A DNA stretch of 12,896 nt from Candidatus Bathyarchaeota archaeon. GTDB taxonomy: Archaea; Thermoproteota; Bathyarchaeia; TCS64. Both the position numbers and the translations under genes were made by a program. Positions 6,351 through 12,896 of the stretch are shown here, piece after piece. Where the stretch lies: assembly GCA_016934355.1 (NCBI GenBank), contig JAFGTA010000144.1, positions 1 through 12,896 on the forward strand. Direction: 5' to 3'. How positions within the stretch are numbered: the first letter of the stretch is position 1; each line of letters opens with the position of its first letter. Below the pieces are notes generated by a model. The model was not told the origin of the DNA and ran no database searches. It saw nothing but the letters and a program-made list of their open reading frames with translations.

Positions 6351-6390
6351 TTCCCCTGTGTTCTGGTGACTAAAACAGTTGTTCTAAACG

Positions 6391-6400
6391 CTGGGATTAT
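6391..6400 (+). promoter_or_regulatory. Possible TATA element for the exported repeat protein
   Basis: ATTATACTAA lies about 40 bases before the ATG at 6437 and would place transcription start near 6421. The match is moderate. The ribosome-binding site (GTGA) is weak. Confidence 0.35.
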
Positions 6401-6436
6401 ACTAAACACTTGGTTATGAATATCATGTGAAGAAAC

Positions 6437-7441
6437 ATGAGTAAAACTGTAAGCACAGTGCTAGCGATCATACTCGTAAGCGTCTTCCCGGCGCTGAGCC
6501 TACTAGCAGGGAGCGGAGCCCCCCGGTTCACCGAGGAACACGCCGTCCAGGTGGCCACACAGTACCTTGATGGCATGCCCACCTACGCCTTCGACGGCAT
6601 GCCCGACACGGTGGAGGTGGTGAAGGTCGAGCCCCTCAGGATGCCAAACACCTGGGAGGTCACCATAGAGTTCACGTCTAGGAACGGCGGCTACGGCGAC
6701 AGGACGGGAGTCTTCGTGATAACCGTCCTCACGCCCCACACCACCAGAATAGTCGTGAGTGAGGGACGCGTAATCAGGGCAGTCACAGACGAAGTCTACG
6801 ACGAGGTAAACGAGGTTGAGTTCCCGACTGAGGACACCACCGCCGAGGAGGCGGAGGAGATAGCCATAGTGTTCCTGAGGAATTCCCCGACGTTCAGCTT
6901 CGACGGGGTTCCCGGGTCCATCCGGGTCCTCGACGTCGCGGTAGCTGAGAGCTACCCCGTCCAATACTTCATCAGCGTAGTCTTCGAGTGCAGCCACGCG
7001 GGCTACGGCGACAGGACCGGACAGGTGCTCGCTCAGGTCATCACGCCCCATACCATCAAGATAGTGGTGAGCAGCGGAGAGGTGAGGAGCGCCGTAATAG
7101 ACGGTAAGTGGGACGAGCTGAACCAGATGGACTCGGCGGTCTCCGAGTTCTTTACGCCTGAGGAGGCTAGAGACCACGCCTTAGCTTATGTCAAGGCGAA
7201 GTACCCTGAGGCAGGGGACCTGCCCGCCTCCGAAGAGTGGTCGGTCACGGACTTGACCCCCGAGGGGCTGCTGGGCGCCTCGACTTTCGAGTACAGCGGC
7301 CTCGGCTGGACCGTCCGGGTCGGCTACCCGGTCGTCCTGAAGCCCACTTACACGGTGGTCGTGAATTACAGCGGCGAACCCAGCATCTCCTGGGAGGGCT
7401 CAGTCGACCTGTCTGGGGCTGTGACCGAGCTAGCCCAGTAA
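6437..7441 (+). CDS. Exported protein with tandem GYGDRTG/TPH repeats, function unknown
   Basis: The 334-residue protein starts with a signal-like segment: Lys3, then a hydrophobic stretch at about 4-24, then GSGAP. Two clear tandem units follow at about 32-128 and 133-230, offset by about 104 residues. Each has an N-terminal helix (EEHAVQVATQYL; EEAEEIAIVFL), a TxxFDGxP segment, a strand ending in GYGDRTG (85-91; 189-195), TPHT (99-102; 203-206) and a closing strand with AVxDxxxDExN. A third, diverged unit (about 237-334) keeps the helix (PEEARDHALAYV) and strands but not the GYGDRTG signature. The helix-plus-sheet pattern recalls PepSY-like domains, but that is only an impression. It probably acts outside the membrane. 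It is isolated and divergent from nadM, and I cannot name a function. Confidence 0.85.
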   Translation: MSKTVSTVLAIILVSVFPALSLLAGSGAPRFTEEHAVQVATQYLDGMPTYAFDGMPDTVEVVKVEPLRMPNTWEVTIEFTSRNGGYGDRTGVFVITVLTPHTTRIVVSEGRVIRAVTDEVYDEVNEVEFPTEDTTAEEAEEIAIVFLRNSPTFSFDGVPGSIRVLDVAVAESYPVQYFISVVFECSHAGYGDRTGQVLAQVITPHTIKIVVSSGEVRSAVIDGKWDELNQMDSAVSEFFTPEEARDHALAYVKAKYPEAGDLPASEEWSVTDLTPEGLLGASTFEYSGLGWTVRVGYPVVLKPTYTVVVNYSGEPSISWEGSVDLSGAVTELAQ

Positions 7442-7442
7442 A

Positions 7443-7467
7443 CCTCTTATCTTTTTTTATTTTTCCA
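7443..7467 (+). terminator. T-rich terminator after the exported protein gene
   Basis: Directly after the TAA at 7439-7441 the plus strand has a T-rich stretch with runs of seven (7452-7458) and five T. This is the usual form of archaeal terminators. It lies between convergent genes and overlaps the last codon and stop of the Fe-S protein gene. Confidence 0.55.
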
Positions 7468-8314
7468 GTTCTGGAGGTATACGTGACTCGCATGGCACCC
7501 CTGTCTGGCAGAACCCGCAGCCGTAGCCTTCGAACCCGTAGTGCCGTGACACATACTGTCGCGTCACGTTCACGTATCTGCTGCACAGCAGCTTGTCGTG
7601 CCCCTGCTCTGTGATGGCGCCTATTGGGCACCTCTCGATGCATTTCCGGCACGACCCGTCGGCGTAGAAGAGGCAGTATGCGTGGTGGTCGGTGTATGGC
7701 CTTGGCGAGGGCTCCACGTACACGTTGGCGACGACGCTGCCCGCCCTCATCGCCTTCCCCAAGGGCGTTATCAATCCGTCGCTGAGCCCGAAGGTGCCGA
7801 GCCCCGCGGCGTATGCGGCGTGCCTCTCGGACCATGTCGAGGCGTACAGGTATTTATCGGAGGTCTCGCGCTTCCACAGCGGCGACAGCATTGGCGCCAC
7901 CGCCTCTATCCCCGCCTCCCTGAGGGCCTCGACGACGTGCTCCCTGAGCCTCACGTTGACCTCCTCGCCGAATATCCTTGAGCGCGCCCACCGCTCGCTC
8001 GGGAAATGTGTCTCTCCTCTATGGTCCCGCTTCGTTGCGTCTGTCTGGGGTAGTATCCAGCTTACAACCGTGAGCTCCTCGGCGTTGAACTCCTTGCCCG
8101 GGTAATCGTGGCTCAGAAGCTCCAGCGGTGAACGGTAGAAGCCCCCGATGTCCCGCTTGTAGAAATCGTAGAGGGGGTCGGCGCCGCTGCTGTAGCCGAC
8201 CAGGGGCGTCCCCCACGCCGGCTCGTCCCCCCACTTGCCCATCGTGTTGCCGGGGCCAGCCATGAAGCCATTGATCGTTTTCTCGATCATTGTTGCCGCG
8301 TCAGACGGATTCAT
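7457..8314 (-). CDS. QueG-like iron-sulfur protein (epoxyqueuosine reductase family)
   Basis: The 285-residue protein has the QueG-like central block ERHAAYAAGLGTFGLSDGLI (163-182) followed by ferredoxin-type cysteines: C214, C222, C225 and C229-Pro, then C244, C266, C269 and C275 (GCGFCQTGVPC). These can bind two [4Fe-4S] clusters. The first cluster has an unusual gap of seven residues between C214 and C222, where QueG has two. Characterised relatives (QueG, reductive dehalogenases) use cobalamin for reduction, but many anaerobe and archaeal homologues have no known substrate. Archaea make archaeosine and not queuosine, so a true QueG role is unlikely. The ATG at 8312-8314 was chosen over the adjacent GTG because GAGG lies 5 bases before it. 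The gene is convergent with the exported protein gene and divergent from the phosphoribosyltransferase. Confidence 0.85.
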   Translation of the reverse strand: MNPSDAATMIEKTINGFMAGPGNTMGKWGDEPAWGTPLVGYSSGADPLYDFYKRDIGGFYRSPLELLSHDYPGKEFNAEELTVVSWILPQTDATKRDHRGETHFPSERWARSRIFGEEVNVRLREHVVEALREAGIEAVAPMLSPLWKRETSDKYLYASTWSERHAAYAAGLGTFGLSDGLITPLGKAMRAGSVVANVYVEPSPRPYTDHHAYCLFYADGSCRKCIERCPIGAITEQGHDKLLCSRYVNVTRQYVSRHYGFEGYGCGFCQTGVPCESRIPPELEK

Positions 8315-8335
8315 CACACCCTCAACCGGAAGCGC

Positions 8336-8348
8336 TTTATTTAAAAAA
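8336..8348. promoter_or_regulatory. Bidirectional TATA region between the Fe-S protein and phosphoribosyltransferase genes
   Basis: The sequence TTTATTTAAAAAA gives TTTATTTAAA on the plus strand, 41 bases before the TTG at 8387. It gives a consensus TTTAAATA on the minus strand (8338-8345), 24-31 bases before the ATG at 8314. No other AT-rich element exists in the 72-base divergent gap, so one site probably serves both genes. The Fe-S gene would then be nearly leaderless. Confidence 0.55.
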
Positions 8349-8386
8349 TGGCTTCATGAAGTCTACAAGCCTCCGGGGAACCGCCG

Positions 8387-8974
8387 TTGACCAACGAAGA
8401 GTATCTTTTCCTGCAATGGGGTGACGTTCAGCGCCTGTGCGAGGAGCTCGCCGACAAGGTCACCGACAGCGGCTTCAAGCCTGACATCATAGTGGCTGTG
8501 GGTAGGGGCGGCTTCGACCCCGCGAGGATCATCAGCGACCAGCTCGACTGTAAGAACCTGGCCAGCCTGCAGGTGGTCTACTATAAGGGGGTCAACGAGA
8601 AGAACGACGTGCCCGAGGTGAAGCACCCGCTGAACGCGGACGTCAGAGGGCTCAAGGTCCTCGTCGTTGATGATGTCGCCGACTCGGGGAACAGCCTCAA
8701 GGTTGTCAAGGAGTACGTGACGGGGCTGGGCTCTCTGGAAGCCCGGGTGGCGACCCTTCACCACAAGCCCTGGAGCAGCTTCAAGCCGGACTACTTCGCC
8801 GAGACCGCCGACAAGTGGATCATCTACCCCTGGGAGCCGAGGGAGAGCATCACTGACATCGGCGGTAAACTGCTTTCCGAAGGAGTCCCGAGGAGCATGA
8901 TCGCTGAGAGGCTCTTAGAGATAGGGTTCACGAGCCACCAGGTGCACAGGTTCCTAGGGCTCGAAGACGTATAG
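8387..8974 (+). CDS. Phosphoribosyltransferase, purine (xanthine/guanine) type
   Basis: The 195-residue protein is a type I phosphoribosyltransferase, which joins a purine base with PRPP in salvage. It has DIIVAVGRGGFDPARIISD (33-51) and the PRPP-binding motif VLVVDDVADSGNSL (91-104) with its two adjacent acidic residues. KWIIYPWE (143-150) is typical of archaeal xanthine/guanine-type enzymes. A C-terminal tail (about 155-195) predicted to be helical follows. The base specificity cannot be read from the sequence. The start is TTG, since no ATG or GTG precedes the conserved N-terminus; GGGGA lies about 9 bases upstream and the TATA element fits. The last 21 bases overlap the end of the convergent SerK gene. 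Confidence 0.92.
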   Translation: MTNEEYLFLQWGDVQRLCEELADKVTDSGFKPDIIVAVGRGGFDPARIISDQLDCKNLASLQVVYYKGVNEKNDVPEVKHPLNADVRGLKVLVVDDVADSGNSLKVVKEYVTGLGSLEARVATLHHKPWSSFKPDYFAETADKWIIYPWEPRESITDIGGKLLSEGVPRSMIAERLLEIGFTSHQVHRFLGLEDV

Positions 8975-9817
8975 AACCTCGTCGTACTTTCTGCCCATCC
9001 ACTCGGTTCCCGCGTCGTACCGTGTCACCGTTTTCCCGGCAAGCATCTCGGCTAGGCGCCTGTTCGTCTCCTCCAGCGAGAGCTTCTCGTCCCTCAGTAG
9101 CGTGAGGGGAACGTTGACCTGCACCGGCCTAGCCGGGAGCCTGTGCCTTGTCGCCTTGGGGGTGAACACCTGCCTGTGCTCGGCTACCTCCACGACCTGC
9201 CTCTTCTCCACCTTGGGCAGGTAGAGGGCGGCCTCGCCGCTGCCTGACTTCACCCTTCTCTGGGCCTCGGCCTCGGTGCAGTGCGTGACCTCGTATCCCC
9301 ACGTCCGCAGCAGGCTCTCGAGCTCGTAGCTCCGTTTGAAGGCGTTCACTAGGTCCTCGCCGCTGGAGACGACGCGGTATGCCTGGTCCCTGTATATGAG
9401 GAGGAGCCCACCCTCCTCGTCTGGACTCTTCACGAGCTCGAAGGGCTCCAGTCTGAGGTCGAGGCTGGCTAATACCTCCTCGGCCTTCCTAGCGTCGAAG
9501 GACGCTGGGATGACGCGGCACCACCGCTGCACCTTGATGGTTGGGTCGAAGTAGTCGACTAGGCAGACACATGTGAACCTGCATCCTAGGCGCTTCATTA
9601 TCGCGGTCCTGTGCATTCCGTCCAACACGACGTAGGTGCCGCGGTCGACTATTATGGGGGCTGACTGCACGCCGTCGCGCTCTATGCTCGCCTCGAGGCT
9701 GCGGAGACGCTCCGGGATCGTCTCCTCGTGTATCAGAAGCCGGTCGGTGGGTGCGAGCGCTATATCGAGCCTTAGTCCCTGGTGGTCTATTGTATAAGCG
9801 ACTGGCTGACTAGACAT
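8954..9817 (-). CDS. serK: ParB/Srx-fold protein, SerK-like (ADP-dependent serine kinase family)
   Basis: The 287-residue protein resembles Thermococcus kodakarensis SerK, which phosphorylates free L-serine with ADP to give O-phosphoserine for cysteine synthesis. Visible motifs are LLIHEETIPERL (27-38), where the Glu after His matches the catalytic Glu30 region; VVLDGMHRTAIMKRLG (63-78), the ParB-like nucleotide site, in which SerK has DGHHR; DYFDPTIKV (88-96); and FTPKATRHRLP (218-228), the C-terminal block shared with SerK. It is longer than TkSerK (about 240 residues), with around 55 extra residues after TRHRLP. Kinase activity is inferred from the family; another ParB-fold function remains possible. 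It follows rps17e by 46 bases, and a weak TATA-like ATTTTTACC near 9845 may allow separate transcription. Confidence 0.8.
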   Translation of the reverse strand: MSSQPVAYTIDHQGLRLDIALAPTDRLLIHEETIPERLRSLEASIERDGVQSAPIIVDRGTYVVLDGMHRTAIMKRLGCRFTCVCLVDYFDPTIKVQRWCRVIPASFDARKAEEVLASLDLRLEPFELVKSPDEEGGLLLIYRDQAYRVVSSGEDLVNAFKRSYELESLLRTWGYEVTHCTEAEAQRRVKSGSGEAALYLPKVEKRQVVEVAEHRQVFTPKATRHRLPARPVQVNVPLTLLRDEKLSLEETNRRLAEMLAGKTVTRYDAGTEWMGRKYDEVLYVFEP

Positions 9818-9863
9818 CCACTGAACTATGTGTGCATGGGTAAAAATCTTGTCGGGCGCGCGC

Positions 9864-10100
9864 CTACTGGATCTCTTCCAGCGCCTCGGCGGCGGCCTCC
9901 TCGGCCTCTGCGAGCATGTCGCTCTTCACTATGGTGGTGATGTAGCCGGCGATCCAGTTGCGTAGCTTCTTGGATACGTCGAGCCCTATCTCTTTGAGAA
10001 ACTGTTTGTTGGGCTCGAACTCGGGCTGGAAGCTGTAGGGGTACCTGTCTATCAGCTCGAGGCTTATCCGCTTCACCATCTCTGTGCGTACCTTACCCAA
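9864..10100 (-). CDS. rps17e: 30S ribosomal protein S17e
   Basis: The 78-residue protein begins MGKVRTEMVKRISLELIDRY, then YSFQPEFEPNKQFLKE and SKKLRNWIAGYITTIVK, matching the short archaeal/eukaryotic S17e family (VRTxxVKR...LIxxYP...F..NK...LRNxIAGY.T..V). The C-terminus is acidic (AEEAAAEALEEIQ). The start is TTG at 10098-10100, the only start that gives the conserved MGKVRT N-terminus. AGGTG lies 7 bases before it and a TATA box sits at 10139-10146. The gene is not in a ribosomal protein operon; its neighbours are serK and the DUF2079 gene. Confidence 0.95.
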   Translation of the reverse strand: MGKVRTEMVKRISLELIDRYPYSFQPEFEPNKQFLKEIGLDVSKKLRNWIAGYITTIVKSDMLAEAEEAAAEALEEIQ

Positions 10101-10138
10101 ATGACTGCACCTGTGCGCTGTTAATCAGCCTAGCCGAG

Positions 10139-10146
10139 CTTTTAAA
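10139..10146 (-). promoter_or_regulatory. TATA box for rps17e
   Basis: TTTAAAAG on the minus strand lies 39-46 bases before the TTG start. It predicts a leader of about 17 bases that carries the AGGTG ribosome-binding site. It sits in the 54-base gap after the DUF2079 stop. Confidence 0.55.
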
Positions 10147-10154
10147 CATTTACC

Positions 10155-12137
10155 CTATGGGCTCTGCGTCACGCGGATGCAGTCGAGCCTCACGTCTGTG
10201 CTGTCGGTCAGCAGTATCCCCCGGAGCTCAAGGTCGGTGGAGATGCGTGTAAGCGTGAAGTTGAGGGCTACGCTGGTCCACGTGTTCTCGGCGGGGAGAG
10301 CCGCGGCGTCGACTACTGCCTCGCACAGCGTCTCCCCGTTGGTTCTGGCGTCCAGCAGGATCACCCCGGTGTCGCCGTGGCTCTGCGTCTTCAACGTGAA
10401 CACCGCCTGGTAGTCTCCCTCTGGCATGATGCTGTAGGGCCCGTACCATATTGTCCGGGATTTGGCGTTTATGTCCCTGTACGCGATGACCTGGCTGCAC
10501 GTGCTTGACGCGTCTTCCACGACCTCGGCGTTGAGGGTTATCAGGTCTAGGTGTGTGTAGGTGACGTCCATGGGTTCGTATATGACGGGTGTGGCTGCTC
10601 CGAGGAGGCTGTACATGTATATGTTGTCGTAGAAGGCGAGCAGGTTGTAGCCGTGCCTCTCGACGAGGGCGAAGGCCGTCTTCGCCGTGTTGTGGGGGTC
10701 GGTCTTCAGGTCGATGAGTATATAGTCGGTTCTGAGGCTCATCGTCAGCTCGTCGGCTTTACGCCACGTCTCGGGGTCTTCCGCGATCTCGGGTATTATC
10801 ACGTAGGCTTGTGCTCGCCCCGACACGTGTGGGAAGATGTTGTCCTGGGTTAGGACGGAGGCGTCAGGCTCTATGAGCGCCAGCATCTCGTGTAGCTTCG
10901 TGTTTCTCGTGGCGCTGTAGGGCTTGATGTAGGCGGGGCTGAGGTAGAAGCCGTCTGTGAAGGGGCTGAGGGGGCTGAACGCCACGCAGGCGGCTACGTT
11001 CAGGGCTAGGAGAAGCTTCAAGACGTTCTTGAAGGTGGCGTTGTCCTCTGCCTTCATGGAGTCTTTGAGCCTCTCAAGTCCCAGGATGAACGAGTAGAAT
11101 ATGAAGGGGATGACGTAGGAAGGGTACTGGAACCCTATCCGGTAGTAGGGCGGGTAGTTGGAGAGGAAGGACAGTGTGAGCCAGAGCAGCGCCGGGATCA
11201 GCGTCACGGGGCTCATGTAGCATATGAAGAGGTACGGCGTGGTCAGGATGAGGACGTAGACTATCTTGTCGAACCAGTCGAAGGAGAGCGCCCTGAAGAC
11301 GTTCGATGGCTCGGTCACCACCGTGTAAGGTATCTCGCTGGGCTGTTTGACGCCCAGCACGGCGAAGTTCTGGCCTGCCTTGAGGTGGTCTGGCACCACG
11401 GGGTTGAGGTAGTGGATGATGCCCGCGGAGAAAATGCCCCACGCCATTGCTAGCCCTAGGAGTAGGACGTATACGCCGCGCCGCGCCCCGCTTCTCCCCT
11501 GACTCTTGGAGCGGCGCTCAAGGATGTGCTGACCAGCCAGCAGCAGTATGTAGGCGAGGACGAAGTAGACGACCTGCTCCTGCACCGTCAGTGCTAGGAA
11601 GGTTGACGCGGCGAGGGCTTTCCAGTTCCCGCGCTGCGTGAAGAGAAGCATGAAGTTGAAGATGAGGGGGAGGAAGCACTGGACATGGAAATCGTATGCG
11701 TTCACTCCGTGGAGAGACGGGTTCAATAGGTACAGGGTCACGAGGAAAAGTGCCATCCACCCCGAGAACCGGTCCCGTGCGATCAGGTAAACAGGGTAGG
11801 CGGAGAGACCTAGGATAGCCGACTGAAGCACAAGCAGGGTCACTGGCGACTGAAACAGGTAGTAGATGGGCAACAGCAGGAATAGGATGGGGCTGAAGTG
11901 GACGCCGAAGAAGCTTCCCGACTTAACCATATGCATCTCACAGGTGTAGTAGAACAGTTTGCCTTCATTCACCGTCGTCCAGAAAGCCTGGTCGAATATG
12001 CCGAGGTCCCACGCGTAAGTTGTGAACGAGATATGTTTCTGAAATGTGTAAAACGATAATAGAATGGTGTATGTTATTATCGCCGCCGCTACAAGCGTCT
12101 GGACCCGATTTATTATCGTGTTCTCGATAGAATCCAT
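10155..12137 (-). CDS. DUF2079 multi-membrane protein (GT-C-like) with C-terminal beta domain
   Basis: The 660-residue protein belongs to DUF2079, integral membrane proteins resembling GT-C glycosyltransferases that use lipid-linked sugars; no activity is proved for the family. The first membrane helix is about 13-30. It is followed by the family motif YAWDLGIFDQAFW (41-53), with two Asp in the expected outer loop, and by GVHFSPILFLLLP (78-90). About ten more hydrophobic segments run to near 390. A soluble part (about 410-515; SVLTQDNIFPHVSGR, DYILIDL) is also typical of DUF2079. The last 120 residues (about 540-660) add a beta-rich segment (WYGPYSIMPEGDYQAVFTLK, TWTSVALNFTL) that looks like a carbohydrate-binding jelly roll. 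A role in surface glycosylation is an inference. The ATG is 28-35 bases from a TATA box, so the message may be leaderless. Confidence 0.88.
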   Translation of the reverse strand: MDSIENTIINRVQTLVAAAIITYTILLSFYTFQKHISFTTYAWDLGIFDQAFWTTVNEGKLFYYTCEMHMVKSGSFFGVHFSPILFLLLPIYYLFQSPVTLLVLQSAILGLSAYPVYLIARDRFSGWMALFLVTLYLLNPSLHGVNAYDFHVQCFLPLIFNFMLLFTQRGNWKALAASTFLALTVQEQVVYFVLAYILLLAGQHILERRSKSQGRSGARRGVYVLLLGLAMAWGIFSAGIIHYLNPVVPDHLKAGQNFAVLGVKQPSEIPYTVVTEPSNVFRALSFDWFDKIVYVLILTTPYLFICYMSPVTLIPALLWLTLSFLSNYPPYYRIGFQYPSYVIPFIFYSFILGLERLKDSMKAEDNATFKNVLKLLLALNVAACVAFSPLSPFTDGFYLSPAYIKPYSATRNTKLHEMLALIEPDASVLTQDNIFPHVSGRAQAYVIIPEIAEDPETWRKADELTMSLRTDYILIDLKTDPHNTAKTAFALVERHGYNLLAFYDNIYMYSLLGAATPVIYEPMDVTYTHLDLITLNAEVVEDASSTCSQVIAYRDINAKSRTIWYGPYSIMPEGDYQAVFTLKTQSHGDTGVILLDARTNGETLCEAVVDAAALPAENTWTSVALNFTLTRISTDLELRGILLTDSTDVRLDCIRVTQSP

Positions 12138-12164
12138 TCAGTTGGGTTTCTCAGGGAGAGTCGA

Positions 12165-12172
12165 TTTAAAAT
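12165..12172 (-). promoter_or_regulatory. TATA box for the DUF2079 gene
   Basis: ATTTTAAA on the minus strand lies 28-35 bases before the ATG at 12137, a spacing that places transcription start almost at the start codon. The interval 12180-12300 upstream, between the divergent DUF2079 and histone genes, shows no supported gene. Confidence 0.5.
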
Positions 12173-12304
12173 TCGTGTAACCCGTGACGCCTCGAACACA
12201 AAGAGTTTCATCCATAAAACCGTGTATCCGGCGAAAATGCATGATATAGAGTTAAAAAATGAAAAAAGCAAGAATTATGCCCTAGTTCCGGAAAGGTTCG
12301 CAAG

Positions 12305-12314
12305 TATTAAATAT
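12305..12314 (+). promoter_or_regulatory. TATA box for the histone gene
   Basis: TATTAAATAT lies 37-46 bases before the histone ATG at 12351. It predicts a leader of roughly 18 bases that carries an AAGGGA ribosome-binding-like stretch. Confidence 0.55.
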
Positions 12315-12350
12315 TCTTCGAAACGAAAAGAGGAAATAGAAGGGAACAGG

Positions 12351-12569
12351 ATGCCTGACGAAATTAAGGTAGCGCCCATGCACAAGCTCATTAAAAAAGC
12401 CGGCGCAGAGAGGGTGAGCGAGGAGAGCGCAGTAGCCCTCGGCATTGCTTTAGAGGAAATAGGCGTCAAGGTGGCCCGTGAGGCCATCGACTACGCCAGG
12501 CACGCTGGCCGTAAGACAGTGAAGGCCAGGGACATCGAGATCGCGGCTAAGAAGGTCCTTGAGCGATAG
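12351..12569 (+). CDS. Archaeal histone (single histone fold)
   Basis: The 72-residue protein is a complete archaeal histone, which dimerises and wraps DNA into nucleosome-like particles. It aligns without gaps to HMfB through APMHKLIKKAGAERVSEESA (8-27), LEEIGVKVAREAIDYARHAG (34-53) and RKTVKARDIEIAAKKVL (54-70). Conserved points include Gly18 (HMfB Gly16, important for close stacking of dimers), Arg21 (Arg19), the RKT loop (54-56) and Asp61, which pairs with Arg54. HMfB Arg10 is replaced by Lys12. There is no long tail beyond a few N-terminal residues. An in-frame extension to 12222 is open but unlike any histone and lies across the TATA box, so the ATG at 12351 is the start. Confidence 0.96.
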   Translation: MPDEIKVAPMHKLIKKAGAERVSEESAVALGIALEEIGVKVAREAIDYARHAGRKTVKARDIEIAAKKVLER

Positions 12570-12570
12570 G

Positions 12571-12580
12571 ATAATATATT
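12571..12580 (+). promoter_or_regulatory. TATA box for the geranylgeranyl reductase gene
   Basis: ATAATATATT begins two bases after the histone stop and lies 29-38 bases before the next ATG, so transcription would start at or very near the start codon. No clear ribosome-binding site is present, consistent with a leaderless message. Confidence 0.5.
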
Positions 12581-12608
12581 TCTCCCGTGGGCATCTTTCT
12601 GGCTAGAG

Positions 12609-12896
12609 ATGCAGACCATCCATTGCGACGTACTTGTTGTAGGAGCAGGCCCAGGCGGTAGCATGACCGCGAAGACAGCGGCAAAACATGGCGTCGATGT
12701 AATTTTTATAGAGGAGCACCCCGTAGCCGGCACACCTGTTTACTGCGCCGAGGGACTGAGCGTCGGGGGCATCGAGGACGGCGGGCTGAAGGCTGTCCCG
12801 CCGTATGTTTGCCAGCAGATAAGTAAGGCTCGCGTCGTGGCGCCTAACGGCCGGAACGTGGAACTGACCAGCGACGACTGGACGGGCTACACCCTC
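12609..12896 (+). CDS. Geranylgeranyl reductase family flavoprotein (5' part, cut by the window end)
   Basis: Only the first 96 residues are in the window. They show an FAD-binding Rossmann start, CDVLVVGAGPGGSMTAKTAA (6-25), with GAGPGG at 12-17 and the ribose-binding acidic residue near Glu35 (VIFIEEHP). The CAEG motif at 46-49 is characteristic of the geranylgeranyl reductase family, and the segment ARVVAPNGRNVEL (74-86) matches its next block. Archaeal members saturate the isoprenoid chains of membrane lipids (digeranylgeranylglycerophospholipid reductase), but the family also includes other reductases and the deciding region is missing. The ATG follows a TATA box by about 30 bases. Confidence 0.88.
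   Translation, partial: MQTIHCDVLVVGAGPGGSMTAKTAAKHGVDVIFIEEHPVAGTPVYCAEGLSVGGIEDGGLKAVPPYVCQQISKARVVAPNGRNVELTSDDWTGYTL

Noticed and set aside
6302..6409. 36-residue N-terminal extension of nadM
   Set aside because: Archaeal NadM starts just before the GRFQP motif, and a GTG with a good ribosome-binding site is exactly there.
6503..7177. 224-codon minus-strand open frame opposite the exported repeat protein
   Set aside because: It simply mirrors the repeats of the plus-strand gene, which has a signal segment, a start and conserved motifs; the antisense product looks like nothing known.
12222..12350. N-terminal extension of the histone to an upstream ATG
   Set aside because: The extra residues do not resemble histone tails and the region contains the TATA box; the ATG at 12351 gives the standard histone length.

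Overview
The window is archaeal chromosome. Evidence for this: a single-fold archaeal histone, ribosomal protein S17e, an archaeal XPB/Bax1 pair, an archaeal-type NMN adenylyltransferase, a proteasome beta subunit, a SerK-type ADP-dependent serine kinase, an isoprenoid-lipid reductase, and TTTAAATA-like TATA boxes about 25-45 bases upstream of starts. GTG and TTG starts are frequent and coding DNA is GC-rich. The proteasome beta subunit resembles the crenarchaeal non-catalytic PsmB1 type. Together with a histone and an anaerobe-type Fe-S protein this suggests a TACK-group archaeon, perhaps Bathyarchaeia-like; the lineage is an inference.

Layout. Positions 1-632 are AT-richer, gene-poor DNA. 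They hold an apparent remnant of a metallo-beta-lactamase-fold hydrolase and one tRNA-Ala(CGC) on the minus strand. From 6301 down to 633 there is a long minus-strand block, transcribed in the order nadM, B3/B4-domain protein, rtcA, xpb, bax1, psmB-like, small Cys-rich protein. The first five are tightly packed (gaps of 2, 9, 43 and 23 bases) and look like one or two transcription units joining NAD synthesis, tRNA editing, RNA-end repair and DNA repair. The proteasome gene and the Cys-rich gene each have their own TATA-like element.

Divergent from nadM is a plus-strand gene for an exported protein with two clear copies, and a decayed third, of a roughly 104-residue unit containing GYGDRTG and TPH motifs. 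Then come a minus-strand QueG-like Fe-S protein and a plus-strand purine-type phosphoribosyltransferase that share one bidirectional TATA region, a SerK-like kinase that overlaps the phosphoribosyltransferase tail to tail by 21 bases, S17e, and a DUF2079 multi-membrane protein with an added C-terminal beta domain. The right edge has a plus-strand histone gene and the 5' part of a geranylgeranyl reductase family gene cut by the window end.

The most interesting observations are alterations of known families. The proteasome beta subunit has Ala where the catalytic Thr1 should be. The XPB helicase has lost its RED motif. Its Bax1 partner seems to lack the C-terminal nuclease core and may start at a CTG that overlaps the xpb stop. 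The exported repeat protein has no function I can name. I found no CRISPR array, insertion sequence or clear mobile element.
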